Source: Streptomyces sp. MA5143a (GTDB taxonomy: Bacteria; Actinomycetota; Actinomycetes; Streptomycetales; Streptomycetaceae). Taken from it: a stretch of 64,000 nt of DNA. A program made the position numbers and the translations under genes. Under the pieces are notes generated by a model. It saw only the letters and a list, made by a program, of their open reading frames with translations, did not search any database and was not told the DNA's origin. The stretch covers positions 160,646 through 224,645 of the forward strand of contig NZ_OLMK01000014.1 in assembly GCF_900290235.1 (NCBI RefSeq), written 5' to 3'. Below are positions 52,806-61,049 of this stretch, piece after piece; position 1 is the stretch's first letter, and every line of letters begins with the position of its first letter.

Positions 52806-55310
52806 TTACGCGTTCCTGACCTTCAGGGCGCGGTTCAGGTCGTCGAGTTGGTCGACGAGCTTTCGGCGGAGGGCCGGGATGGGGGCGGCCTCGGTCAGGC
52901 AGCGTTCGCCGAGGCCGAGGGTGTCCGCGTCCACCGTGTGGACGGGGAACGCCCAGCGTCCGGCGGCCTCCGCGATGGCCGGGCCCCGTCGGGCGGCCAG
53001 TGCGACCGCGTCGTCCCAGTAGCGGTCGACGTACTCCTGGAGGAGTTCCGTCTGTTCCGGCTGCCAGAAGCCCTGGGCGGTGGCGGTGAAGAGGTAGTTG
53101 GAGAGGTCGTCGGTGGTGAACATCGCCTCCCAGGCGGCCTGCTTGGCCTCCGGGTCGGGGAGGGCGGCCCGGCAGCGGGCGGCGCCTTCCTGGCCGGTGG
53201 CGCTGGGGTCGCGGGCCAGTTCCTCGGCGATCGCGTCGGCGTCGACCGCGCCGAGGACGGCGAGCCGGCCGAGGACGCGCCAGCGCAGCTCGGGGTCGAG
53301 TTCGGGGCCGCCGGGGACCGTGCCGTCGGCGAGCCAGGCGGCGATGGTGTCGGGGTGGGCGGCGACGTCGATGAAGTGGCGTACAGCAGTCAGGCGCAGC
53401 CCGGGGTTGTCGCCGTCCTCGGTGCGGCGGATGAGGTCGCGGCACAGGGCGGTGAGGGTGGTCAGGCCGGCGGGGCGCTGCTCGGGGGTGAGGAAGCGGT
53501 CGGCGATCTGGGTGGTGGCGAAGGTGAGGACGCCCTGGACGATGGCGAGGTCGGTCTCGCGGGGCAGGTGGGTGCGGGCGGCGTCCAGGTAGGCGCTGGG
53601 CGGGAGTTCGGCGTCGCGTACGGCGTCGCGCAGGGCGTTCCAGACGACGGCGCGGGTGAGCGGGTCGGGGAGTCCGCTGAGGTGGCCGGTGACGGTGGTG
53701 AAGGAGTCGGGGTCGAAGCGGACCTTGGCGTAGGTGAGGTCGCCGTCGTTGAGGAGGAGCAGGGCGGGGCGTTTGCCGATGGGCTGGTCGCCGGTCTGCG
53801 GGATGTCGAGGGCGAGGCTCTCGCGGAGGGTGAGGTGGCCCTGGTCGTCGCCGGGGTCCTGGTCGTAGACGCCGACGGTGATGTGGTGGGGGCGGGTGCC
53901 GGCGTGGTCGACGGTGAGGGTGTAGGTGCTGTCGGTGCCGCGGGTGACCTTGGGGGTGAGGGTGTCGACGCCGGTGGTGCGCAGCCAGGCGTCGGCCCAG
54001 GCGTGGACGTCGCGTTCGGTGGCGCCGGCGAGGTTGTCGATGAAGTCGGCGAGGGTGGCGTTGCCGAAGCGGTGCCGGGTGAAGTGGGCGTTGATGCCGG
54101 CGAGGAAGTCCTTCTCGCCGAGCCAGGCGACGAGCTGGCGCAGGGCGGAGGCGCCCTTGGCGTAGGAGATGCCGTCGAAGTTGAGGAGGGCGGCGGCGGT
54201 GTCGTCGACGTTCTCGGGGGCGACGGGGTGGGTGGAGGGGCGCTGGTCGGCGTCGTAGCCCCAGGCCTTGCGGGCGACGCCGAAGTCGACCCAGGTGTCG
54301 GTGAAGCGGGTGGCCTCGGTGAGGGTCTGGTAGCCCATGTACTCGGCGAAGGACTCGTTGAGCCAGATGTCGTCCCACCAGCGCAGGGTGACGAGGTCGC
54401 CGAACCACATGTGGGCCATCTCGTGGGCGATGACCATGGCGCGGGTCTGGCGTTCGGTGTCGGTGACGGCGGAGCGGTAGACGAACTCGTCGCGGAAGGT
54501 GACGAGTCCGGGGTTCTCCATGGCGCCCGCGTTGAACTCGGGGACGAAGGCCTGGTCGTAGGAGTCGAAGGGGTACGGCTCCTCGAACTTCTCGTGGTAG
54601 CGGTCGAAGCAGGCGCGGGTGACGTCGAGGATCTCGTCGGCGTCGGTGTCGAGGTAGGGGGCCAGGGAGCGGCGGCAGTGGATGCCGAAGGGCAGGCCGC
54701 GGTGTTGGGTGCGCACGGAGTGCCAGGGGCCGGCCGCGACGGCGACGAGGTAGGTGGAGATGAGGGGGGTGGTGGCGGCGCGCCAGGTGCCGTCGTCCTG
54801 CTGGGCGGTGATGCCGTTGGCGAGGACGGTCCAGCCCTCGGGCGCGGTGACGGTCAGGTCGAAGACGGCCTTGAGGTCGGGTTGGTCGAACGCGGCGAAG
54901 ACGCGTTGGACGTCGTCCATGAACAGCTGGGTGTAGACGTAGGTCTCGCCGTCGGTGGGGTCGGTGAAGCGGTGCATGCCCTCGCCGGTGCGGGAGTAGC
55001 GCATGGCGGCGTCGACGCGCAGTTCGTGTTCGCCCGGGGTGAGGCCGGTGAGCGGCAGGCGGTTGCCGTCGAGGGTCTCGGGGTCGAGGGGCTTGCCGTC
55101 GAGGGTGACGGAGCGCAGGTCGGCGGGCTTGAGCTCGACGAAGGTGTCCGCGGCCTTTTTCTTCCCCCGTACGGTGAAGCGGATGACGGTACGGGAGTCG
55201 AACGTCTCGTCGCCGCGCGTGAGGTCGAGGGTGATCTCGTAGCGGTGGACGTCGAGGAGTCGGGCACGGGCATGCGCTTCGTCGCGCGTCAGTACGGACA
55301 TGAGGGACAT
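52806..55310 (-). CDS. pepN: Aminopeptidase N (family M1)
   Basis: 834 residues; zinc aminopeptidase. GAMEN exopeptidase motif at 262-266, zinc motif HEMAH at 296-300 with the third ligand Glu in NESFAEY ~19 residues on, and a long alpha-helical C-terminal ERAP1-like domain. The length and ordering match actinobacterial PepN. Starts at ATG 55310 (MSLMSVLTRDEAHARARLL) or ATG 55301; neither has a strong ribosome-binding site. It lies upstream of the siderophore-type pair on the same strand but ends with its own hairpin. Confidence 0.94.
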   Translation of the reverse strand: MSLMSVLTRDEAHARARLLDVHRYEITLDLTRGDETFDSRTVIRFTVRGKKKAADTFVELKPADLRSVTLDGKPLDPETLDGNRLPLTGLTPGEHELRVDAAMRYSRTGEGMHRFTDPTDGETYVYTQLFMDDVQRVFAAFDQPDLKAVFDLTVTAPEGWTVLANGITAQQDDGTWRAATTPLISTYLVAVAAGPWHSVRTQHRGLPFGIHCRRSLAPYLDTDADEILDVTRACFDRYHEKFEEPYPFDSYDQAFVPEFNAGAMENPGLVTFRDEFVYRSAVTDTERQTRAMVIAHEMAHMWFGDLVTLRWWDDIWLNESFAEYMGYQTLTEATRFTDTWVDFGVARKAWGYDADQRPSTHPVAPENVDDTAAALLNFDGISYAKGASALRQLVAWLGEKDFLAGINAHFTRHRFGNATLADFIDNLAGATERDVHAWADAWLRTTGVDTLTPKVTRGTDSTYTLTVDHAGTRPHHITVGVYDQDPGDDQGHLTLRESLALDIPQTGDQPIGKRPALLLLNDGDLTYAKVRFDPDSFTTVTGHLSGLPDPLTRAVVWNALRDAVRDAELPPSAYLDAARTHLPRETDLAIVQGVLTFATTQIADRFLTPEQRPAGLTTLTALCRDLIRRTEDGDNPGLRLTAVRHFIDVAAHPDTIAAWLADGTVPGGPELDPELRWRVLGRLAVLGAVDADAIAEELARDPSATGQEGAARCRAALPDPEAKQAAWEAMFTTDDLSNYLFTATAQGFWQPEQTELLQEYVDRYWDDAVALAARRGPAIAEAAGRWAFPVHTVDADTLGLGERCLTEAAPIPALRRKLVDQLDDLNRALKVRNA

Positions 55311-55400
55311 GCTGCCTGATGCCCAGGGCACGGGACAGGGGCGGGCCGGGTACGCCACCTATGTCCGGTCGTATGCGCCGCGCGCCCGGTCGTATGCGGC

Positions 55401-55952
55401 CTATGCCCGGTCGTTCGCGCCGTCCCGCGTGTCGTCGTCCGTGCGCTCCCGTTGGGCGGGGACGCGGCCGCCGGTGTCGTCGTGTTTGCGGTCCGCGCGG
55501 TCGTCGCGGTCCTGGTGGTCCTTGAGGCGGGCGCGCAGTTCGCGGACCTCGCGTTCCAGGGCGTGGGAGCGTTCGTGGGCGTCGAAGAGGTAGCGGACCT
55601 TGGTGCGCAGCGCCCAGGGGTCGATGGGTTTCATGACGAGGTCGGCGACGCCGAGGCGGAACGCGGCGGCGGTCAGCTCGGCGTCGGGGCCGAAGCCGGT
55701 GAGGAGGATGACGGGGATGTGCTGGGTCTGTTCGACGCCGCGCATGTAGCGGACGACGTCGAGGCCGCTGACGCCGGGCATGCGCACGTCGAGGAGGAGC
55801 AGGCCGACCTGGCCGCGCAGGACCTCTTTGAGCGCCGCGTCGCCGCTGGTGGCGCGGGTCAGGTGGTAGCCCAGCGGGGCCAGGGCGCTCTCCAGGGCGT
55901 AGAGCGTGTCCTCGTGGTCGTCCACGATGAGGATCTTGGCTTCCGACGGCAT
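55401..55952 (-). CDS. Response regulator, receiver plus coiled coil, no DNA-binding domain
   Basis: 183 residues. Receiver domain with acidic pair DD at 11-12, phosphoacceptor D55 (LLLLDVRMPG), Thr in ILLTGFG and Lys in VMKPIDP. The C-terminal ~60 residues form a charged coiled coil and disordered tail (AHERSHALEREVRELRARLKDHQDRDDRADRK). No helix-turn-helix, so it likely acts through protein contacts. ATG 55952 is preferred as the domain begins there. Confidence 0.85.
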   Translation of the reverse strand: MPSEAKILIVDDHEDTLYALESALAPLGYHLTRATSGDAALKEVLRGQVGLLLLDVRMPGVSGLDVVRYMRGVEQTQHIPVILLTGFGPDAELTAAAFRLGVADLVMKPIDPWALRTKVRYLFDAHERSHALEREVRELRARLKDHQDRDDRADRKHDDTGGRVPAQRERTDDDTRDGANDRA

Positions 55953-56092
55953 GGCCCGTGTCCCCTCACTCGGCTCGGCGGCTCGCGGTCGGCGGCGCCT
56001 TGATCCGAGTTTCTCACCGCATGTAGTCGCGGTCTGACGAAGAGTGCTCACGCAGGATGCCCGCTGGGGGGCGGGATGTCACTCCGCCGTGG

Positions 56093-56497
56093 TCACCGCT
56101 GTCCCGCGGCGGCGCCGTTGGCGGTGGTGCCGTTGTCGCCGGTCGTGCCGTTCAGTGCGTCGTCCGCGATGCGTTCGTGGTGCCGGATGACCTCGGCGAT
56201 GATGAAGTTGAGGAGCTTCTCCGCGAACGCCGGGTCCAGCTTGGCACTTTCGGCGAGCCCGCGCAGCCGGTTGATCTGCTGGGCCTCGCGGGCCGGGTCG
56301 GCGGCGGGCAGTTGGTGCGCGGCCTTGAGGTGGCCGACCCGCTGGGTGCACTTGAAGCGTTCGGCGAGCATGTGGACGACGGCGGCGTCGATGTTGTCGA
56401 TGCTGTCCCGGAGCCGGGTCAGCTCGGCCCGCACCTCGGCGTCGACCTCGCCGGCCGCCGTGCCGCTGTTCGCCTCGTTGGTGTCGCTGGTGGTCAT
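56093..56497 (-). CDS. Chorismate mutase, AroQ class
   Basis: 134 residues; all-helical AroQ fold converting chorismate to prephenate in Phe/Tyr synthesis. Core ~22-105: ELTRLRDSIDNIDAAVVHMLAERFKCTQRVGHLKAAHQLPAADPAREAQQINRLRGLAESAKLDPAFAEKLLNFIIAEVIRHHE. It resembles the intracellular actinobacterial enzyme that partners with DAHP synthase. ATG 56497 chosen; GTG 56506 is also in frame. Its promoter lies in the inverted duplication at 56607-56768. Confidence 0.9.
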   Translation of the reverse strand: MTTSDTNEANSGTAAGEVDAEVRAELTRLRDSIDNIDAAVVHMLAERFKCTQRVGHLKAAHQLPAADPAREAQQINRLRGLAESAKLDPAFAEKLLNFIIAEVIRHHERIADDALNGTTGDNGTTANGAAAGQR

Positions 56498-56606
56498 GGT
56501 CGTCACCCTACGTCGGCCGGTCCGCCGTCCCACGTCGCGGGCGGCGGCCCCGAGGGCGCCGGGCCGCCCCTGCGGACACCGGTCGGCGTCGGCGGGCACC
56601 GGCTTA

Positions 56607-56768
56607 GGGGTCCTTTCACTATGAGCGTCCGATCAGGTCGCGTGGTCTGGTGCCGTGCATCGCAAGGCGCCGGAGAGTCCTGGTAGCGGAGCCACCTGGA
56701 CTTTTCGGCAACGCGGCGAGGTGCGGTGCCAGGCCGCGCGACCCGGGCGGGCATAGTGAAAGGACCCC
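56607..56768. promoter_or_regulatory. Inverted duplication (~80-bp arms) forming a divergent promoter region
   Basis: GGGGTCCTTTCACTATG (56607-56623) and its exact reverse complement CATAGTGAAAGGACCCC (56752-56768) bound an imperfect palindrome. Moving inward the arms still match, for example GCACGGCACCAGACCACGCG versus GTGCGGTGCCAGGCCGCGCG, then AGGACTCTCCGGC versus TGGACTTTTCGGC. Each arm thus delivers the same promoter-like block (CATAGT as a possible -10) to chorismate mutase on one side and the metalloprotease-like gene on the other. Confidence 0.7.
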
Positions 56769-56808
56769 TTAGAGTGGAACGTGTCGAGGCGTCTTTGGGG
56801 GTGCGGAC

Positions 56809-57771
56809 GTGGCGAACGGCGGACCGGTCGAGCACGGGTACCCGCACCTGGAGGTCGTGCGGACGTCGATCACCGCGCTGTACAAGCGGCTGTCGTACGA
56901 CACGATCCAGGCGTTCGACACGAGTGTCTCCCCCGTCGAGGTGGCGTTCTGCGACACCGACGATCTCCATCTGGGTGCCCAGCGGGTCGCCCGTGAGCTG
57001 GTGCGGCACTATCGGCTGCCGGACGCCCGGCTGATCGTCGGCTTCCGGGAGATGACGCATGCGGCGAACGTCGAACTGGCCGCCGGTCCCGAGTACTTCG
57101 TCGAGCTGAACGACCGCTTCCGCACCCACCGGCGGGACATCGGGGCGGCCCTCGCGCACGAGGTGGCGCATGTCTATCTGCATCGGCTGGGGCTGTCGTT
57201 CCCCGGTGTCCGCGAGAACGAGATCCTCACGGACACGGCGGCGACGTATCTGGGGGCGGGCTGGCTGCTGCTCGACGCGTACCGGGAGGACGGGGCGTCG
57301 TCGCAGAAGCTGGGGTATCTGACGCCGGAGGAGTTCGGGTACGTGCTGGCCAAGCGGGCGCGGGTGTTCGGGGAGGACCCGTCGGTGTGGTTCACCAGCG
57401 CGCAGGCGTACACGGCGTACGTGGAGGGGCGGGGGCGGGCACGGCAGGACGCGGAGCAGCCGCCGTTGACCGCGGCGGGGTGGGCGGGGCGACGACGGTA
57501 CGCGCGGGACCGGCGCCGGGCGCGGGAGCCGCGGGCGGGGGCGGGTGGGGTGGAGCGGGGGGTGCCGTACGTCTTCTCGGCGGAGGGGGCGCCGGGGGCG
57601 GGTGCGGGGGCGCGTGCCGCGGGTGCCGGTGGTCGGGGCGTGGGTGGGGGTGGGGGCTTGCGGGTGTCGTTTCCCTGTCCGACGTGCCATCAGCGGATCC
57701 GGGTGCCGGTTCGGGGGCGGGTGCGGGCGCGGTGCGGGTTGTGCCGGACGGTGCTGGACTGCGACACGTAG
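56809..57771 (+). CDS. HExxH metalloprotease-like protein with C-terminal zinc ribbon
   Basis: 320 residues. The central HEVAHVYLHRLGL motif, followed 12-15 residues on by ENEILTDTAATYLGAG, fits a gluzincin-like zinc site (two His plus Glu). Residues 210-285 are Arg/Gly/Ala-rich and probably disordered. The C-terminus ends with a CPTCHQRIRVPV...RARCGLC zinc ribbon. No signal peptide is present, so it is probably cytosolic. I know no assigned function. GTG 56809 follows GGGGGTG. Confidence 0.75.
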   Translation: MANGGPVEHGYPHLEVVRTSITALYKRLSYDTIQAFDTSVSPVEVAFCDTDDLHLGAQRVARELVRHYRLPDARLIVGFREMTHAANVELAAGPEYFVELNDRFRTHRRDIGAALAHEVAHVYLHRLGLSFPGVRENEILTDTAATYLGAGWLLLDAYREDGASSQKLGYLTPEEFGYVLAKRARVFGEDPSVWFTSAQAYTAYVEGRGRARQDAEQPPLTAAGWAGRRRYARDRRRAREPRAGAGGVERGVPYVFSAEGAPGAGAGARAAGAGGRGVGGGGGLRVSFPCPTCHQRIRVPVRGRVRARCGLCRTVLDCDT

Positions 57772-57830
57772 GTTCTGTGGCCGGGCGCGGTAGGGGGTGG
57801 GGGCCGCCGGGTGCTTGGGCCGGTGCGGGT

Positions 57831-58010
57831 GCGTGGGGGTTGCGCGCGCGGTTCCCCGCGCCCCTGGGGGGTGGAGTGCGGGGAGGGTTAGAAGGGTGCC
57901 GGTTGTCGGGGCTGGGCGCGTTCTCTGCCGGTGCGTGGGGGTTGGGCGCGCAGTTCCCCGCGCCCCTAGGGGGTGGGGTGCCGGGAGGGTTGGAAGGGTG
58001 CGGTTCCCAG
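57831..58010. repeat. 102-bp tandem duplication holding two copies of CGCAGTTCCCCGCGCCCC
   Basis: A unit starting GCGTGGGGGTTG at 57831 recurs at 57933 with about 85% identity, each copy containing the interspersed streptomycete motif (the first with CGCGGTTCCC) and ending GGGAGGGTT(A/G)GAAGGGTGC. It fills the convergent gap between the metalloprotease-like and SDR genes. Confidence 0.65.
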
Positions 58011-58033
58011 CGCCCCCGTGAACCCCCGGGGGG

Positions 58034-58948
58034 CTACGTGCCGTAGGTGCGGCCGGGCTGTTGGGCTTCTGCCAGGAGTTTCAGGGTGGTCTCTCCTGCC
58101 TCACCGGGGGTCCAGCGGGACGGGCGGGTGGCTGTGGGGCCGGGGTGCCAGCCCTCCATGACCGTGATGCGGCCGCCCTCCGTCTCGAAGACGCGGCCGG
58201 TGACCGCGGTGCACGCGGCGGAGCCCAGCCAGACCACCAGTGGGGAGACGTTCTCCGGGGCCATCGCGTCGAAGCCGGTGCCGGGCGCGGCCATCGTCTC
58301 GGCGAAGACCCGCTCGGTCATCCTCGTGCGGGCCGCGGGGGCGATCGCGTTGACGAGGACGCCGTAGCGGCCCAGTTCCGCCGCCGCGACCAGCGTGAGG
58401 CCGATGACGCCCGCCTTGGCCGCGCTGTAGTTGCCCTGACCGACGGAGCCCAGGAGGCCGGCGCCACTGCTCGTGTTGATGACGCGCGCCTCGGGGCGGC
58501 GGCCCTTCTTCGCCTCGGCGCGCCAGTGCAGGGCGGCGTGCTTCAGCGGGAGGAAGTGGCCCTTGAGGTGGACGCGGAGGACGGCGTCCCAGTCGTCCTC
58601 GTCGAGGTTGACGAGCATGCGGTCGCGCAGGAACCCGGCGTTGTTGACCAGGGCGTCGAGGCGTCCGTACGTGTCGAGCGCGGCGCGGACGAGGGACGCG
58701 GCCCCGTCGGTCGTGGCGACGTCCCCGCCGTGGGCGACCGCGTCCCCTCCGGCGGCGCGGATCTCGTCGACGACCCGGGCGGCGGGGCTGTCGGGGTCCG
58801 GGGTGCCGTCCAGCCCCACGCCGAGGTCGTTGACGACGACACAGGCGCCCTCAGCGGCGTACGCGAGGGCGTGTGCGCGCCCCAGTCCGCGCCCCGCGCC
58901 GGTCACGATCACCACGCGCCCCTCGCAGAGTCGTTGTCCGCTCATCAT
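58034..58948 (-). CDS. Short-chain dehydrogenase/reductase, Rv3548c-like
   Basis: 304 residues. Rossmann motif TGAGRGLGRAHALAYAAEGA (17-36), NNAG in VNNAGFLRDRML, catalytic Ser/Tyr/Lys in NTSSGAGLLGSVGQGNYSAAKAG. The insert DLGVGLDGTPDPDSPAARVVDEI is typical of the longer actinobacterial members in steroid and propionate-rich catabolic clusters. Length and position match Rv3548c of M. tuberculosis as I recall. It is coupled to the upstream SDR by a 4-base overlap. Proposed role: oxidation of a ring or side-chain hydroxyl during steroid C/D-ring breakdown (inference). Confidence 0.88.
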   Translation of the reverse strand: MMSGQRLCEGRVVIVTGAGRGLGRAHALAYAAEGACVVVNDLGVGLDGTPDPDSPAARVVDEIRAAGGDAVAHGGDVATTDGAASLVRAALDTYGRLDALVNNAGFLRDRMLVNLDEDDWDAVLRVHLKGHFLPLKHAALHWRAEAKKGRRPEARVINTSSGAGLLGSVGQGNYSAAKAGVIGLTLVAAAELGRYGVLVNAIAPAARTRMTERVFAETMAAPGTGFDAMAPENVSPLVVWLGSAACTAVTGRVFETEGGRITVMEGWHPGPTATRPSRWTPGEAGETTLKLLAEAQQPGRTYGT

Positions 58949-60204
58949 CCGCCTCCTCGGGTTCCGTCACTGTCGTCGGGCCTCGCCGCCCTGCGTGAGT
59001 CGCGCACCGCGTCCCGACCGGTGTCGTCAGGCGCGCCTCGGTGGGGGACGCCCGTCGTGTACCGGACGGAATCAGCGTCGGCCCCGCCCCCGACGCCCTG
59101 ACCGACCCCGCCCCCGACGCCCTGACCGGTCCCGCCTCCGACGCCCTGACCGGTCCCGCCTCCGGCGCCCCGACGGGTCCCGCCCCCGGCGTCCCGGTCA
59201 GCGTCGCCGCCGGCCGCCCCGCCGATACCACCCCGAGCACGCCGGTCCGCTTCGCCTCCGGCCGCCCGACGGGTGTCGCCCCCAGCGCCCCGGTCAGCGT
59301 CCCCACCGGTGGGCCGGCCGGTGTCGCCGCCGGTGGCCCGGCCGCCGACGCCCCGGTCAGCATCGCCGCCGGTGGCCCGGCCGGCGCCGCCCCCGGCGCA
59401 CCGAACAGCGTCGCCCCCACCGTCCCGCCCCGGCGTGGCCGCCGCCAGGAACGCCGGGCGTTCCCCGCCTCCGTGGACGAGCAGGGACGCCCCGGTGATG
59501 TACGCCGCAGCGTCGGACGCGAGGAAGACGGCTGCCCCTCCGACGTCGGAGGGGGCGGCGAGGCGGCCGAGGGGGACCGTGCGGGCGACGGCCGCGACGC
59601 CGTGATCGTCGCCGTAGTGGAGGTGGGACAGCTCCGTGCGGACCATGCCGAGGACGAGGGTGTTGACGCGGATGTCGGGGGCCCACTCCACGGCCATGGA
59701 GCGGGCGAGGTGTTCCAGGCCGGCCTTGGCGGCGCCGTACGCGGCGGAGCCGGGCGAGGGGCGGCTGCCGCTGACGCTGCCGATCATCACGATCGAGCCC
59801 CGCGACCGCCTCAGATGCGCGTGGGCGGCGAGGGACACCGTCAGGGGCGCGGTGAGGTTGAGGTCGATGACGCGGGCGTGGCGGCGGGCGTCGGTGGCGG
59901 GGTCGGAGCCGGTGCCGCCACCGGCGCCAGTGCCGGTGCCGGTGCCGGTGAGTGGCCGGTAGGGCGTGCCGCCCGCGTTGTTGACGAGGACGTCGACGCG
60001 GGGCAGGCCGTCGAAGAGGGCCTGGACGGCGTCCGGGTCACGGACGTCCAGCGGCAGGAACTCGGCGCCCTTGAGCGGTGCGTCGGGTGGGCGGCGGGCG
60101 CAGATCACGACGTCGGCGCCCGCCTCGGCGAAGGCGTGGGCGATGCCGGCGCCGACGCCGCGTGTGCCGCCGGTGACGACGGCGAGCTTCCCGTTGAGCT
60201 CCAT
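58945..60204 (-). CDS. Short-chain dehydrogenase/reductase with long repetitive tail, Rv3549c-like
   Basis: 419 residues. A normal SDR domain fills ~1-250: TGGTRGVGAGIAHAFAEAGA, NNAGGTPYRPL, SVSGSRPSPGSAAYGAAKAG with catalytic Tyr and Lys, and DAAAYITGASLLVHGGGE. The remaining ~165 residues are degenerate repeats of Gly, Asp, Arg, Ala and Thr (for example ATGGDTGRPTGGDADRGAGG and two exact GGGTGQGV units), absent from normal SDRs. An additional GTGTGTGAGGGTG insert lies after NNAGG. Position matches Rv3549c. The same DNA is open in other frames, but only this frame carries a recognisable domain. Confidence 0.85.
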   Translation of the reverse strand: MELNGKLAVVTGGTRGVGAGIAHAFAEAGADVVICARRPPDAPLKGAEFLPLDVRDPDAVQALFDGLPRVDVLVNNAGGTPYRPLTGTGTGTGAGGGTGSDPATDARRHARVIDLNLTAPLTVSLAAHAHLRRSRGSIVMIGSVSGSRPSPGSAAYGAAKAGLEHLARSMAVEWAPDIRVNTLVLGMVRTELSHLHYGDDHGVAAVARTVPLGRLAAPSDVGGAAVFLASDAAAYITGASLLVHGGGERPAFLAAATPGRDGGGDAVRCAGGGAGRATGGDADRGVGGRATGGDTGRPTGGDADRGAGGDTRRAAGGEADRRARGGIGGAAGGDADRDAGGGTRRGAGGGTGQGVGGGTGQGVGGGVGQGVGGGADADSVRYTTGVPHRGAPDDTGRDAVRDSRRAARPDDSDGTRGGG

Positions 60205-60210
60205 CCGCTG

Positions 60211-60246
60211 CTACCTTCCACCAAACAAACGTTAGGTGGAAGGTAG
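60211..60246. promoter_or_regulatory. 36-bp palindrome between divergent steroid-type operons
   Basis: CTACCTTCCACC (60211-60222) and GGTGGAAGGTAG (60235-60246) are perfect 12-bp arms around a 12-base centre AAACAAACGTTA, itself partly symmetric (AAC....GTT). It fills most of the 53-bp gap between the SDR and echA20 starts. Each arm also supplies a GGAAGG ribosome-binding site to the gene it faces. Likely operator of a TetR-type regulator of the KstR/KstR2 kind, though the exact known consensus is not matched. Confidence 0.7.
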
Positions 60247-60257
60247 CTGATGCTCCC

Positions 60258-61049
60258 ATGGGTGTCTCCACCTCGTCCCCGGAAAAGGGGACGGTTCTCG
60301 TCACGGTCGATTTCCCTCCGGTGAACGCCCTGCCGGTACGGGGGTGGTTCGAGCTGGCCGACGCGGTGCGTGCGGCGGGGCGTGATCCCGCGGTCGGGTG
60401 TGTGGTGCTCGCGGCGGAGGGACGCGGGTTCAACGCGGGCGTCGACATCAAGGAGATCCAGGCGGCGGGGCAGCGCGCGCTGATCGGCGCCAACGAGGGC
60501 TGCGCGGAGGCCTTCGCGGCGGTGTACGAGTGCGAGGTGCCCGTGGTGGCGGCGGTGCAGGGGTTCTGCCTGGGCGGCGGGATCGGTCTGGTCGGGAACG
60601 CGGACGCGATCGTGGCGAGCGAGGACGCGACGTTCGGCCTGCCCGAGCTGGACCGGGGGGCGCTCGGGGCGGCGACGCATCTGGCGCGGCTGGTGCCGCA
60701 GCACCTGATGCGGGCGCTGTACTACACCTCGCGTACCGCGACCGCGGGCGAACTGCGGGCGCACGGCTCGGTGTGGCGGGTGGTGCCGCGGGACGGACTG
60801 CGGTCGGCCGCGCTGGAGTTGGCGGCGGAGATCGCCGCGAAGGACCGGCGGCTGATCCGGCTGGCCAAGGCCGCCATCAACGGCATCGACCCCGTCGACG
60901 TACGGCGCAGCTACCGCTTCGAACAGGGCTTCACCTTCGAGGCGAACCTCAGCGGGGTCGCCGACGAGGTCCGCGGCACATTCGGCAGGGCGGGCAGGGA
61001 CCGCGGCACATTCGGCAGGGCGGGCAGGGAGGAGGGCGCGGATGAGTGA
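60258..61049 (+). CDS. echA20: Enoyl-CoA hydratase-fold ring hydrolase EchA20
   Basis: 263 residues of the crotonase family: VDFPPVNALPVRGWFELADAV, GRGFNAGVDIKEI (oxyanion loop), VQGFCLGGGIGLVGNADAIVASEDATFGLPELDRGALG. EchA20 hydrolyses a C/D-ring CoA thioester in steroid breakdown (established for M. tuberculosis). The four overlapping genes echA20-ipdA-ipdB-ipdC match the Rv3550-Rv3553 order. The C-terminus contains an exact in-frame 30-bp tandem duplication (60971-61000 and 61001-61030) that repeats RGTFGRAGR, outside the crotonase core. Confidence 0.88.
   Translation: MGVSTSSPEKGTVLVTVDFPPVNALPVRGWFELADAVRAAGRDPAVGCVVLAAEGRGFNAGVDIKEIQAAGQRALIGANEGCAEAFAAVYECEVPVVAAVQGFCLGGGIGLVGNADAIVASEDATFGLPELDRGALGAATHLARLVPQHLMRALYYTSRTATAGELRAHGSVWRVVPRDGLRSAALELAAEIAAKDRRLIRLAKAAINGIDPVDVRRSYRFEQGFTFEANLSGVADEVRGTFGRAGRDRGTFGRAGREEGADE

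Noticed and set aside
52734..55319. Plus-strand 861-codon frame opposite pepN
   Set aside because: Gly/Val/Glu-rich antisense shadow of a canonical M1 aminopeptidase.
58473..59498. Plus-strand frames through the SDR tail region
   Set aside because: Pro/Arg low-complexity antisense frames; the minus-strand frame carries an intact SDR domain and overlaps its neighbour in the coupled ATGA manner.
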